This document shows, in pieces, positions 30,718 through 38,445 of a DNA stretch of 42,674 bases. The first letter of the stretch is position 1. Every line of letters starts with the position of its first letter. This DNA comes from Bacteroidota bacterium. Lineage in GTDB: Bacteria; Bacteroidota; Bacteroidia; Chitinophagales; Chitinophagaceae. A program made the translations under genes and the position numbers. The stretch lies in NCBI GenBank assembly GCA_018267545.1, contig JAFDYG010000004.1, positions 1-42,674 on the forward strand. Reading direction: 5' to 3'. Under the pieces are notes generated by a model that was not told the DNA's origin, ran no database searches, and saw nothing but the letters and a program-made list of their open reading frames with translations.

Positions 30718-31389
30718 ATGCGTCAACTACATTTACTTACGATGCTGATGGTGCTGCAACTGGTTGGTTTGCAAGGGTTTTCCCAGTGGAAAGACTATAC
30801 GCTCAGTCCAAAGGGGGATACGCTGAACTGTATAGATAAGCAGGATAGAAAGCAGGGGCGTTGGGTGAACCATTTCGATGAGGTTAGGGGCGAGCCCGGG
30901 TATGAAGAAGAGGGTGTCTATAAGAACAATCGGAAAGAGGGCACCTGGCGGCTTTACAACCTCGGTGGGGACCTGACCGGGGTCGAGTTTTACAAGTGGG
31001 GGAATAAGGACGGGGTCTGTCAATACTTTGGCATGAACGGCACGCTGCTACGCGAGGAGAGCTGGCGTGCGCTGAATCCCGATAAGGACTACGATACGCT
31101 TACTGTCGAAGACATCGATCACCTGGATAAATACAAGACGGTAGTGGTCAAGAATGAAGGGGTTGCGATCAAGGACGGCACCTGGAAGGTCTATGACCCG
31201 TCTACGGGAATGATTTCGCATGAAGAAGTGTATACGCTGGGTAAGCTGGAGAAGCGCGGCGGCGCACCACAGAAGGCTGCGGCTTCAGCAGGTGGGGACA
31301 AGACGGCGACAAAGCCCAAGGAAGTGCTGGACTTCGAGAAGAAGACGGGCAAGAAGAAGGTGAAGGTACAGACGGGCTCTACTTATTAG
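30718..31389 (+). CDS. Secreted YwqK/MORN-like repeat protein
   Basis: 223 residues with a signal peptide (about 1-22, ending GFSQ). Short beta-hairpin repeats of the YwqK/MORN type follow: RKQGRWVNHFDEV, EEEGVYKNNRKEGTWRLYNLGGDLTGVEFYKWGNKDGVCQYF and IKDGTWKVYDPSTGMISHEEVY. The C-terminus is Lys/Ala-rich and basic. Databases often name such proteins YwqK family antitoxin, but no toxin partner is present, so I would not infer a toxin-antitoxin role. A -7-like TTAATTTTAG lies just before the ATG. The function is probably structural or envelope related. Confidence 0.78.
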   Translation: MRQLHLLTMLMVLQLVGLQGFSQWKDYTLSPKGDTLNCIDKQDRKQGRWVNHFDEVRGEPGYEEEGVYKNNRKEGTWRLYNLGGDLTGVEFYKWGNKDGVCQYFGMNGTLLREESWRALNPDKDYDTLTVEDIDHLDKYKTVVVKNEGVAIKDGTWKVYDPSTGMISHEEVYTLGKLEKRGGAPQKAAASAGGDKTATKPKEVLDFEKKTGKKKVKVQTGSTY

Positions 31390-31408
31390 GCCGCGCCGGC
31401 CGGCCTGC

Positions 31409-32218
31409 TTAGGAAAGCTTCTGAAAGAATTTCCAGAAGAACAGGATCTGATAGTCGATGCTGTTTCTCCAATAGGCTCCATTGTGCCCGCCCGGGCGTT
31501 CGATATAGTCGTGATCGATCTTTTTCTCTAATAATTTTTGATGCAGCTGGCGATTGACCGTCAGGAAGAAGTCGCTGGTTCCGCAATCGATGATCAGCTT
31601 TAGCTCTCCATTTTGAAGCTGATCGACGGCAGTGACTACGGTATAGGCATCCCAGTATTCGGGATGTTCGGTAATCGTTCCCAGGTCTTTTTTGATGTTC
31701 CAGCTATTGGGAAAAGGGCGAAAGTCGACTCCGCCGCTCGTGGCTCCGGCTGCGCCGAAGAGGTCTTTGTGGCGGATGGAGAGGAAGAGGGCTCCGTGAC
31801 CTCCCATGCTGAGACCGGTGATGGCGCGATGGGCGCGATCGGCGATAGTGGGATAGTGGCTGTCGATATAGGGGAGGAGCTCTTTGGTCATAAACGTTTC
31901 ATACCGGACGGTGGAGTCGACGGGGCTGTCGAAATACCAGCTGTCGTAGCCGCCGTCGGGAGAGACGAAAATAAGGCCGAGCTGGTCGGCTTTCTGTGAT
32001 AGCTGGGGCGCCGTGGTTGGCCATTGGGCGTAGCTGCCGCTGTGTCCGTGAAGAAGGTATATGACGGGGAGGTTCGAGGTCGTATTGGTGGTCGGCTGTA
32101 TGACGACGCATTTGACGTTTTTATTCATGATGGTGCTGTGGACGAGGATGGTATCTACCCTGGCGGCGTAGGTGCTGAAGGTAAGGATGGAGAGGAGGAC
32201 GGAGATGAGAAGCTTCAT
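31409..32218 (-). CDS. Secreted esterase of the esterase D / feruloyl esterase family
   Basis: 269 residues, alpha/beta hydrolase with signal peptide (ending STYAA). Nucleophile S137 in GLSMGGHGA, acid D211 or D216 (LIIDCGTSDFF), and H245 in RPGGHNGAYW. LPVIYLLHGHSGSYAQW forms the oxyanion-hole region. It likely hydrolyses an ester in the periplasm or outside; the family includes feruloyl and acetyl xylan esterases and mycolyl transferases. ATG 32218 opens directly into the signal peptide. An upstream frame to 32302 runs through the divergent promoter and is not used. The retropepsin-like gene is divergent. Confidence 0.9.
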   Translation of the reverse strand: MKLLISVLLSILTFSTYAARVDTILVHSTIMNKNVKCVVIQPTTNTTSNLPVIYLLHGHSGSYAQWPTTAPQLSQKADQLGLIFVSPDGGYDSWYFDSPVDSTVRYETFMTKELLPYIDSHYPTIADRAHRAITGLSMGGHGALFLSIRHKDLFGAAGATSGGVDFRPFPNSWNIKKDLGTITEHPEYWDAYTVVTAVDQLQNGELKLIIDCGTSDFFLTVNRQLHQKLLEKKIDHDYIERPGGHNGAYWRNSIDYQILFFWKFFQKLS

Positions 32219-32226
32219 AAGTTTAT

Positions 32227-32256
32227 TTTGTCGATATAATGGAAATGATAAATTTG
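32227..32256 (+). promoter_or_regulatory. Promoter TTTG-N18-TAAATTTG
   Basis: TTTG at 32227-32230 and TAAATTTG at 32249-32256. The start is expected near 32261, 47 bases before the ATG at 32308. Confidence 0.65.
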
Positions 32257-32307
32257 TTTTAGGGCCTGAAAACGCAACTGTGCGAAAGGGTAAGTAAAAC
32301 AATTTTT

Positions 32308-32745
32308 ATGATTCAAAAAAAGAATTTTATGGGATGCGTTTATGCCGAAATCGAGCTTATCAGTGGCGAGGATGTGGTGCTTGCCCACCGCTATATGATT
32401 GGCGAGGAGGACATCAGGAGAACCAGGGTCACCATGCTGGTAGACAGCGGCTCTTACATGCTTGCGATCAATGAGAACATTCAGGCTTATCTGGACCTTC
32501 CGTTTCAGTACAAAGAACCTTCTGTGCTTGCAGATGGGACGATAGTGGAATGCGACGTAGTGGGACCGGTCGAGGTGAGATTTGCTAATCGCAGGGCTAC
32601 CTGCAGCGCAATTGTGCTGCCCGGCAGTAGTGAACCATTGCTGGGATCTATTCCTATGGAGGCAATGGATGTTTTGATTGAAATGAAAAGACAGGAGCTG
32701 GTAGTAAATCCCTTGCATCCTGACTGCGCCTCGCACAGAGTATAA
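32308..32745 (+). CDS. Retropepsin-like aspartic protease
   Basis: 145 residues, no signal peptide. The catalytic motif is MLVDSGSYMLAI with D46 (variant of DTG/DSG). The flap region is near SVLADGTIVECDVVGPVEV, and the second conserved segment is LLGSIPMEAMDVLIE. Clan AA proteases of this size work as homodimers, each giving one Asp. Substrate unknown. Bacteria carry several such small proteins next to unrelated genes. Start ATG 32308 follows a good promoter; ATG 32329 (MGCVYAEIEL) is a possible internal start. A strong bidirectional terminator follows. Confidence 0.82.
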   Translation: MIQKKNFMGCVYAEIELISGEDVVLAHRYMIGEEDIRRTRVTMLVDSGSYMLAINENIQAYLDLPFQYKEPSVLADGTIVECDVVGPVEVRFANRRATCSAIVLPGSSEPLLGSIPMEAMDVLIEMKRQELVVNPLHPDCASHRV

Positions 32746-32762
32746 AATCAAAAATTAAATGC

Positions 32763-32797
32763 AAAAGGCCCGGATTTATTCCGGGCCTTTTTTTATG
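32763..32797. terminator. Bidirectional terminator
   Basis: 12-bp stem AAAAGGCCCGGA / TCCGGGCCTTTT (32763-32774 and 32780-32791), loop TTTAT. A T-run follows on both strands. It separates the convergent retropepsin and M1 peptidase genes. Confidence 0.92.
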
Positions 32798-32813
32798 CGA
32801 TAGAGCGCTTGGG

Positions 32814-35198
32814 CTAGAATGCTTTTTTATCCTTGCCGGTCAGCTGCATGGGGTTGTTGGATTGTGGAATGGCGCGGGGACCGAGCTGTTTGGCCTTGAA
32901 GACCTCAAACTTGCTTTCCGTTTTGACGGTAGGCCAGCTATTGTTGGTCTCGTCGATGTCGGCGGTTTCGCGATTGGGGTCGAGCTTGATGCTTTCGACT
33001 TCCTTGTCTTTTACGAAGAGCTTGGTCAGGTGGCCTTCGTTCTTACGCCATACCTGGGCGGGGATGCGCTCGATTTCCTTGCTTCCGTCCTTGTAGGTCC
33101 ATTCGATGATGATGGGCATTACGAGGCCGCCTTTATTGCTGAACTGGAGTTCGTAGAATTGTTTGGACTTGATCCTGGCCTTGGTGGCGTCGTCCAGCGG
33201 TTCGTCGAACTGGATGGTGTGTACGGCGTATTTGGCCGTGTCATAGGGAATGGTCCCCCGGGTATACTTGTAATAGAAATCCTGGAGAGCTGTATCGGCT
33301 TCGGCCGCAAAGGTGATGTTCTTGTCGGCGCGGTTGCGATCCTTGGAGACGTCCGTGGGATAGCGGCCGGTAGGGAAGGGGCGGTCGATGTTCCTCATGA
33401 CGGTGGTGTCGACTTTGGCGGGGCCGTGGTCGAGGTCGGCGACGAGGTGCTTTACGCTGTCGAGCGAAAGGTCCACGGGCTCGATGCCATAGAACCAGCC
33501 ACGCCAGTACCAATCGAGGTTTTCCGCGCTGGCGTCGTTCATGGTGCGGAACAGGTCGGCGGGTGTGGGGTGCTTGAAGGCCCAGCGGCGTGCGTATTCC
33601 TTAAACGAGTAGTCGAACAGCTCGCGGCCCATGACGGTTTCCCGGAGGATGTTGAGGGCGGTAGCGGGCTTGGAGTAAGCGTTGGGGCCAAAGTTGACAA
33701 TGTTTTCGGAGTTGGTCATGATGGGCTCCAGCTGATCTTTGGGGAGCTTCATGTAGTCGACGATGGCCCAGCCGGGACCTTTGCCGCGAACGGGGAATTT
33801 GTTATCCCAGAGCTCTTCGGTGAGGTATTCGACGAAGGAGTTGAGGCCTTCATCCATCCAGGTCCACTGGCGTTCGTCGCTGTTGATGATCATGGGGAAG
33901 AAGTTATGCCCCACCTCGTGGATGACGACGCCGAGCATCCCGTATTTGGTCGCTTCGCTATAGGAGCCGTCTTTTTCGGTGCGTCCGTAGTTGAAGCAGA
34001 TCATCGGATATTCCATCCCGTTGGATGCCTCGACGCTCTGAGCGACGGGGTAGGGGAAGGGAATCGTAAAGTGCGAATAGGTTTTTATGGTGTGGGCGAC
34101 GGCCTTGGTGGAGAAGCGGCGGTACAGGTTATACGCTTCTTTTCCGTAGTAGCTCATGCACATTACCTTTTTGCCTTCAACGTAGGCGGGCATGGCGTCC
34201 ATCACGAATTTGCGGGAAGAGCCCCAGGCGAAGTCGCGGACGTTGTCGGCTTTGAAGATCCAGGTCTTCTTAGCCTTGTTCTTTTTGACTTCGGAAGCCT
34301 TGGCTTCGTCGAGAGTGACGACTTCGACGGGCTCCTTGGAAGTCTGGGCTTTTTGCCAGCGGCCAAACTGTGCCGGCGTCAGCACGGTCTGGTAGTTCTG
34401 GCATTCGCCGGTAGCGCCGATGACGTGGTCTGCGGGAACGGTCATCGCCACCTTGAAATTACCGAAGGTGAGCGCAAATTCCCCACGGCCGGTGAACTGG
34501 TTGTTCTGCCAGCCCTGGAAGTCGCTGTATACGCAAAGACGGGGATACCATTGGGTCATTGTAAAGAGGTAGTTGCCGTCTTCGGGGAAGAATTCGTAGC
34601 CGCCGCGGCCGCCGAGCTTGGTGCGGTCGGATACGCGATAGTTCCAGTCGATCTTGAAGATAAATTTCTGACCGGGTTTCAATACCGTGGGCAGCTCGAC
34701 CCGCATCATCGTCTTGTTGATGGTATAGCGCAGGGACTTGCCGAGTGCGTCGGTGATCTTGGTGATGTTATCGCCATAGTCATTGGCTTCGCCGTTGCGG
34801 GACAGGCGTTCGAGGAGTTGGTCGCTGACGACTTTTTGCATAGTGCCGCCGTCCTGGTAGTTAGCATTATTCTTCGAGTTGTGCTCGTTCTCGTCCAGCT
34901 GAAGCCAGAGATAGGTCAGCTCGTCGGGGGAGTTGTTGGAATAAGTGATGGTTTCCGAACCCGTGAGGAGCAGCTTGTCCTCGTCGAGGTTACAGGTGAT
35001 GTCGTAGTCGGCGCGCTGCTGCCAGTATTTGGGGCCTGGTGCGCCGCTGGCCGTACGATATTCGTTCGGCGTCGGTAAAATGGTTCCCAGTCCCTCGAAC
35101 TTATTGCCGTGGTTGGAGGTGGGGTTGTTTTGAATGTTCTGTGCCAGCAGTGTGCCTGCGGAGCAGAAACTCAAAAGAATAAGCAGTTGTTTTTTCAT
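32814..35198 (-). CDS. M1 family metallopeptidase, secreted
   Basis: 794 residues with signal peptide (ends TLLAQ). The zinc site is H427-E428-V-G-H431 and E450 (HEVGHNFFPM then WMDEGLNSF), the HExxH-x18-E pattern of M1 aminopeptidases. The substrate-binding segment reads GMEYPMI at 394-400, replacing GAMEN. The N-terminal beta domain (about 60-260) contains YWQQRADYDITCNLDEDKLLLTGSETITYSN. It is longer than needed for the catalytic part, and the C-terminal 200 residues are probably a beta domain. It probably cleaves peptides in the periplasm. The HupE and DUF6702-like genes lie just upstream, and I recall this grouping in other Bacteroidota. A 738-codon open frame on the opposite strand is a shadow. 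Confidence 0.92.
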   Translation of the reverse strand: MKKQLLILLSFCSAGTLLAQNIQNNPTSNHGNKFEGLGTILPTPNEYRTASGAPGPKYWQQRADYDITCNLDEDKLLLTGSETITYSNNSPDELTYLWLQLDENEHNSKNNANYQDGGTMQKVVSDQLLERLSRNGEANDYGDNITKITDALGKSLRYTINKTMMRVELPTVLKPGQKFIFKIDWNYRVSDRTKLGGRGGYEFFPEDGNYLFTMTQWYPRLCVYSDFQGWQNNQFTGRGEFALTFGNFKVAMTVPADHVIGATGECQNYQTVLTPAQFGRWQKAQTSKEPVEVVTLDEAKASEVKKNKAKKTWIFKADNVRDFAWGSSRKFVMDAMPAYVEGKKVMCMSYYGKEAYNLYRRFSTKAVAHTIKTYSHFTIPFPYPVAQSVEASNGMEYPMICFNYGRTEKDGSYSEATKYGMLGVVIHEVGHNFFPMIINSDERQWTWMDEGLNSFVEYLTEELWDNKFPVRGKGPGWAIVDYMKLPKDQLEPIMTNSENIVNFGPNAYSKPATALNILRETVMGRELFDYSFKEYARRWAFKHPTPADLFRTMNDASAENLDWYWRGWFYGIEPVDLSLDSVKHLVADLDHGPAKVDTTVMRNIDRPFPTGRYPTDVSKDRNRADKNITFAAEADTALQDFYYKYTRGTIPYDTAKYAVHTIQFDEPLDDATKARIKSKQFYELQFSNKGGLVMPIIIEWTYKDGSKEIERIPAQVWRKNEGHLTKLFVKDKEVESIKLDPNRETADIDETNNSWPTVKTESKFEVFKAKQLGPRAIPQSNNPMQLTGKDKKAF

Positions 35199-35240
35199 GT
35201 GTGATGACTTGTGTGATTATTTATGGTAGACAAATAATTG

Positions 35241-35822
35241 CTAAGGCCAACGGTCGAACGCCATCTTTAGTGAGGCTAGCAGCACCAATAGGGAGATGCT
35301 CCTGATCCACCAAAGCCTGCGGATTTTCATCAGCTGTACGAAAATAAAGGAAATCGCCAGAATTATCGCCACGACTAACAATTGAGCGGTTTCGATGCCC
35401 AGGTTGAAGGCCAGCAGCGGGACGAGGATGCCCTCTTTGCCGACGAGACTGAGCAGGCTGCCTGCAAAGGCGAGGCCGTGGATCATGCCGAAGAAGAGCG
35501 CAAAGAAATAGATCAGGGGGAGCCGGGAAGGGTGCTCGACCGTATTATTCCGTTGAATCAGGTTGTTTATAGCCGTGGCTACGATGGTCAGGGGGATTAG
35601 AAATTCGATCCACCGGGTGGAGAAGCTCACTATGCCAAGGGCGCTCAGGGCGAGGGTGACGGAATGGCCGATGGTGAAGGCGGTGACCAGGACGATGACC
35701 TTTCGCCAGTCTTTCACCAGGTAGCGCAGGCAAAGGGCGGCCACGAAGAGGATGTGATCCATGGCTTCCCAGGTCAGGATATGATGTATGCCGATATTAA
35801 AGTAAAGTGCAAAATCGAGCAC
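35241..35822 (-). CDS. HupE/UreJ-like membrane protein
   Basis: 193 residues with about six hydrophobic helices. Family marks: GIHHILTWEAMDHILFVAALCL at the start, TAFTIGHSVTLALSALG, FFALFFGMIHGLAFAGSLL and FNLGIETAQLLVV. The histidines and acidic residues in helices suggest metal transport; HupE and UreJ relatives are linked to nickel or other metals. No hydrogenase or urease is present. The start is GTG at 35822, since no ATG precedes the conserved opening. It lies 42 bases upstream of the M1 peptidase gene on the same strand; the DUF6702-like gene is divergent. Confidence 0.88.
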   Translation of the reverse strand: MLDFALYFNIGIHHILTWEAMDHILFVAALCLRYLVKDWRKVIVLVTAFTIGHSVTLALSALGIVSFSTRWIEFLIPLTIVATAINNLIQRNNTVEHPSRLPLIYFFALFFGMIHGLAFAGSLLSLVGKEGILVPLLAFNLGIETAQLLVVAIILAISFIFVQLMKIRRLWWIRSISLLVLLASLKMAFDRWP

Positions 35823-35956
35823 TGCTAAAATGGTTTATGCCCGCGAGATTCGGGCCGGCCGATGAAAAAGACGAAATGATCGGCCCAAATCCTGCATAAG
35901 CTGTTGGTGTTTGTAAAATTATTCAGACTTTTGGGCTGGAAAAATTTATCTTTTAA

Positions 35957-36469
35957 ATGGCTGCATCCCTATTTAAATGGTTTTCGACCACTCTTTTAGC
36001 GCTGGTTTTAGTCGCCTGGACGCCGGCGCCTCACCCTCTCTATATCACGGTGACGGAGATCAACCACAATGCCAAGGACAGGACGCTGGAAATCAGCTGT
36101 AAGATCTTTACGAATGACTTCGAGGCGGCGCTGGAGAAGCTGACCAAGGTGAAGGTGGACCTGTCCAGCGCCAGGGATAAGGCGGCGAACGACAAAATGA
36201 TCGACGACTATATCCAGCGGCATTTGCGGTTGAAGGTGGATGGGAAGGCGGTCAGCCTGCATTATGTGGGGAGCGAGAAGGAAGCGGATGGGACCTGGAC
36301 GTATTTTCAGGTCAATGACGTGGCGGCCGTGAAAAGACTGGATGCGGTGAATGACCTGCTTTATGAGACGTTCAACCAGCAGATCAATATCATGCATGTG
36401 ACGGTAGGCGGGCAGCGTAAGAGCACACGGCTCGACTATCCGGACGCGAATGCCAGCTTTCAGTACTGA
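35957..36469 (+). CDS. DUF6702-like secreted protein
   Basis: 170 residues with a signal peptide (hydrophobic stretch TTLLALVLVAW). The mature part begins HPLYITVTEINHNAKDRTLEISCKIFTNDFEAAL, then LRLKVDGKAVSLHYVGSEKE and QINIMHVTVGGQRKSTRLDYPDANASFQY. This fits the Bacteroidota family I know as DUF6702, which commonly lies near HupE/UreJ-like and M1 peptidase genes, as here. Function unknown. The paired histidines of the start (HPLY, NHNAK) could bind metal, which would match the neighbour, but that is speculation. Confidence 0.82.
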   Translation: MAASLFKWFSTTLLALVLVAWTPAPHPLYITVTEINHNAKDRTLEISCKIFTNDFEAALEKLTKVKVDLSSARDKAANDKMIDDYIQRHLRLKVDGKAVSLHYVGSEKEADGTWTYFQVNDVAAVKRLDAVNDLLYETFNQQINIMHVTVGGQRKSTRLDYPDANASFQY

Positions 36470-36483
36470 TAAACGGGGGGAGC

Positions 36484-37797
36484 CTACTCTTCTTCTTCCT
36501 CCTCTATCTCTTTTTCCAATTTCTCGGAGGTGTTGACCAGCACCTTGTCGATGCGTTGGGCATCCATGTCGATAATTTCGAAGGTGAAGCCCCGCCATTC
36601 CAGTTTTTCTCCGCTGCTGGGGATATGCTCCAGGCGGTTTAGGATAAAGCCCGCCAGGGTATCGAAGTCGTGGTCGCCTTCATTCATCCATTCCGTTTTA
36701 TGGAAGTGCGATAGGAAGTCGTAGAAGGGAATCTGGGCGTCGACCAGCCAGCCGCCGTCGTCCCGTTTCTTGATCTCGTAGTCGGCTACGTCGGGCTGGG
36801 TGATTTCGCCGCCGATGATGGCTTCCAGGATATCATTGAGGGTAATGAGGCCCAGGAGGCTGCCGTATTCGTCGACAATGAAGCAGCAGTGGATCTTCGA
36901 TTGCTTGAACTTTTCCAGGACCATATAGGCCGTATTGTTCTCCGGGACGAAGAGGGGCGGGGACATGATATCCTTGAACAGGACCGTATCGTCGGTGACA
37001 TAGAGGTCCTTGATAGATACGACGCCCTTGATATGATCGATTTCTCCGTCGCAGATGGGATAGACCGAATGCGGTTCGCGAATGATCTTTTCCTTGATCG
37101 TTTCTTCGTTGTCGTTGAGGTCGAACCAGATGATGTCGCTGCGGTGGGTCATCAGCGAGGTTATATTGCGGTCCCCGAGGTGGAAGACGCGTTCGATGAT
37201 TTCCTGCTCGGCCTCGTCGATGGCGCCTTGCTCGGTACCTTCGTTGATGATGGCTTTTATCTCGTCTTCGGTAACGGCGCTGTCGGAAGAAGGTTTTAGG
37301 TTGACGATGCTAAAGAAGAGATTGCTGGTTTTATTGAGCAGCCACACGATGGGGTAGGTGATCAGGGAGAGGGTCCGGACGGGGCCGGCCACGAGGCGGG
37401 CGATTTGTTCGGCCCGCAGGAGTCCGATACGTTTGGGGATGAGCTCTCCAAAGATGATGGACAGGAGGGTAACGATGACGAGGATAAGGGCCGTGGAGAG
37501 ATTGGCCGCGTAGTGACGCAGGAAGGGGACCTGTTCCAAATAAGGTTGAAGCTGGGCGCTGAATTTCTCGCCGGAGTAAAAACCGGTCAGGATGGCGATC
37601 AGGGTAATACCTATTTGTGCGGTGGACAGGAACAGCTCTGGGTTTTCGGCAAGCTTAAGCGCCCTTCGCGCCCGGTCGTCTCCGTTTTCAGCCAGGTTCT
37701 CGAGGCGGCTCTTGCGTGCCGACACGAGGGCTATCTCAGCCATCACAAACAACCCGTTTAGAAAAATCAGCAACAATAAAATGATCATCTCAAGCAT
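36484..37797 (-). CDS. CNNM/CorC-type membrane protein (DUF21, two CBS, CorC_HlyC)
   Basis: 437 residues. Residues 1-190 form the DUF21 (CNNM) transmembrane domain: MLEMIILLLLIFLNGLFVMAEIALVSARKSRL, SVGFYSGEKF-like LTGFYSGEKF, LIFGELIPKRIGL-like IIFGELIPKRIGLL. Two CBS domains span about 205-330 (LMTHRSDIIWFDLND, VSIKDLYV, IHCCFIVDEYGSLLGLITLNDILEAIIGG). CorC_HlyC follows to the end. Related proteins export magnesium or cobalt; the older name is hemolysin family. In Bacteroidota the gliding protein GldE shares this plan, so that alternative exists. It overlaps the upstream PAP2 gene by 8 bases and ends with a run of glutamates. Confidence 0.9.
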   Translation of the reverse strand: MLEMIILLLLIFLNGLFVMAEIALVSARKSRLENLAENGDDRARRALKLAENPELFLSTAQIGITLIAILTGFYSGEKFSAQLQPYLEQVPFLRHYAANLSTALILVIVTLLSIIFGELIPKRIGLLRAEQIARLVAGPVRTLSLITYPIVWLLNKTSNLFFSIVNLKPSSDSAVTEDEIKAIINEGTEQGAIDEAEQEIIERVFHLGDRNITSLMTHRSDIIWFDLNDNEETIKEKIIREPHSVYPICDGEIDHIKGVVSIKDLYVTDDTVLFKDIMSPPLFVPENNTAYMVLEKFKQSKIHCCFIVDEYGSLLGLITLNDILEAIIGGEITQPDVADYEIKKRDDGGWLVDAQIPFYDFLSHFHKTEWMNEGDHDFDTLAGFILNRLEHIPSSGEKLEWRGFTFEIIDMDAQRIDKVLVNTSEKLEKEIEEEEEE

Positions 37798-38419
37798 GGG
37801 ATGTATTATAGGGTTGTAAATGAAGAGTGCCTAATTGCAGCTTAAACAAACGGCTGATCTGCCAGCCGATAAAAGCGCCTACCAGGCCGCCGCCGGTAAC
37901 GTCGAGCGGAAAATGTACGCCGACATATACTTGTGCGTAGGAGATCAGGAAGGCCCAGACGAATACGAGCGCCCACCAGGGACTGGTATGCCGCAGGGTA
38001 CGGTAGATAAAGAACGCCATCGCAAAATGATTGCAGGCGTGGGATGACGTAAAGCTAGAGCTTTGCGGGCAGTAGTTGGCAATGAAGCGGACCGAGTCTG
38101 CCAGCAGAGGCTCATTGCAGGGGCGGGTGCGCCAGACGAGGTGATTCTTGATCAGATTGCTGCTGACCAGGTCCCCGATGATGGCGGTCATTCCTAAATA
38201 GCAGGCCCACCACCAGCCCTTTTTTCGAAAATTCAGTGTTATAAAGACGAGTAAAAAAAGATAAAACGGAACCCATAGTTCAGATTCGCGGAGAAAGAGG
38301 AAAAGGCGGTCCAGGAAGGAATTCGTCCAATCCTGGTTGATCCGGGAAAAGAGCCAAAAATCACCCTGTAAGATACCGTGTAAAATGCCCGGAGGCGACC
38401 CGGAATCGAGTAAAGTCAT
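37790..38419 (-). CDS. PAP2-family membrane phosphatase
   Basis: 209 residues with about six membrane helices. The three phosphatase motifs are present: KNHLVWRTRP (KxxxxxxRP), SSHACNHFA (PSGH type) and SYAQVYVGVHFPLDV (SRxxxxxHxxxD type, with Ser-Tyr in place of Ser-Arg). Such enzymes remove phosphate from lipid carriers such as undecaprenyl pyrophosphate or from phosphatidic acid. The first motifs are slightly divergent but the histidines and arginine remain. Its stop lies 8 bases inside the CNNM/CorC gene, so the two are coupled. The divergent neighbour is the LTA-synthase-type enzyme, so a shared envelope-lipid context is possible. Confidence 0.88.
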   Translation of the reverse strand: MTLLDSGSPPGILHGILQGDFWLFSRINQDWTNSFLDRLFLFLRESELWVPFYLFLLVFITLNFRKKGWWWACYLGMTAIIGDLVSSNLIKNHLVWRTRPCNEPLLADSVRFIANYCPQSSSFTSSHACNHFAMAFFIYRTLRHTSPWWALVFVWAFLISYAQVYVGVHFPLDVTGGGLVGAFIGWQISRLFKLQLGTLHLQPYNTSHA

Positions 38420-38445
38420 GGTTTCAATATAATTGATCTATTTTT

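Noticed and set aside
30718-31389. Antitoxin role for the YwqK-like protein
   Set aside because: No toxin gene is adjacent and the protein has a signal peptide. The common database name is not evidence of a toxin-antitoxin pair.
32862-35078. 738-codon open frame on the plus strand opposite the M1 peptidase
   Set aside because: It exactly shadows the M1 gene, whose HEVGH zinc site and signal peptide are clear. The antisense product is low-complexity (Val, Gly, Asp, Phe), as expected from codon bias on the other strand.
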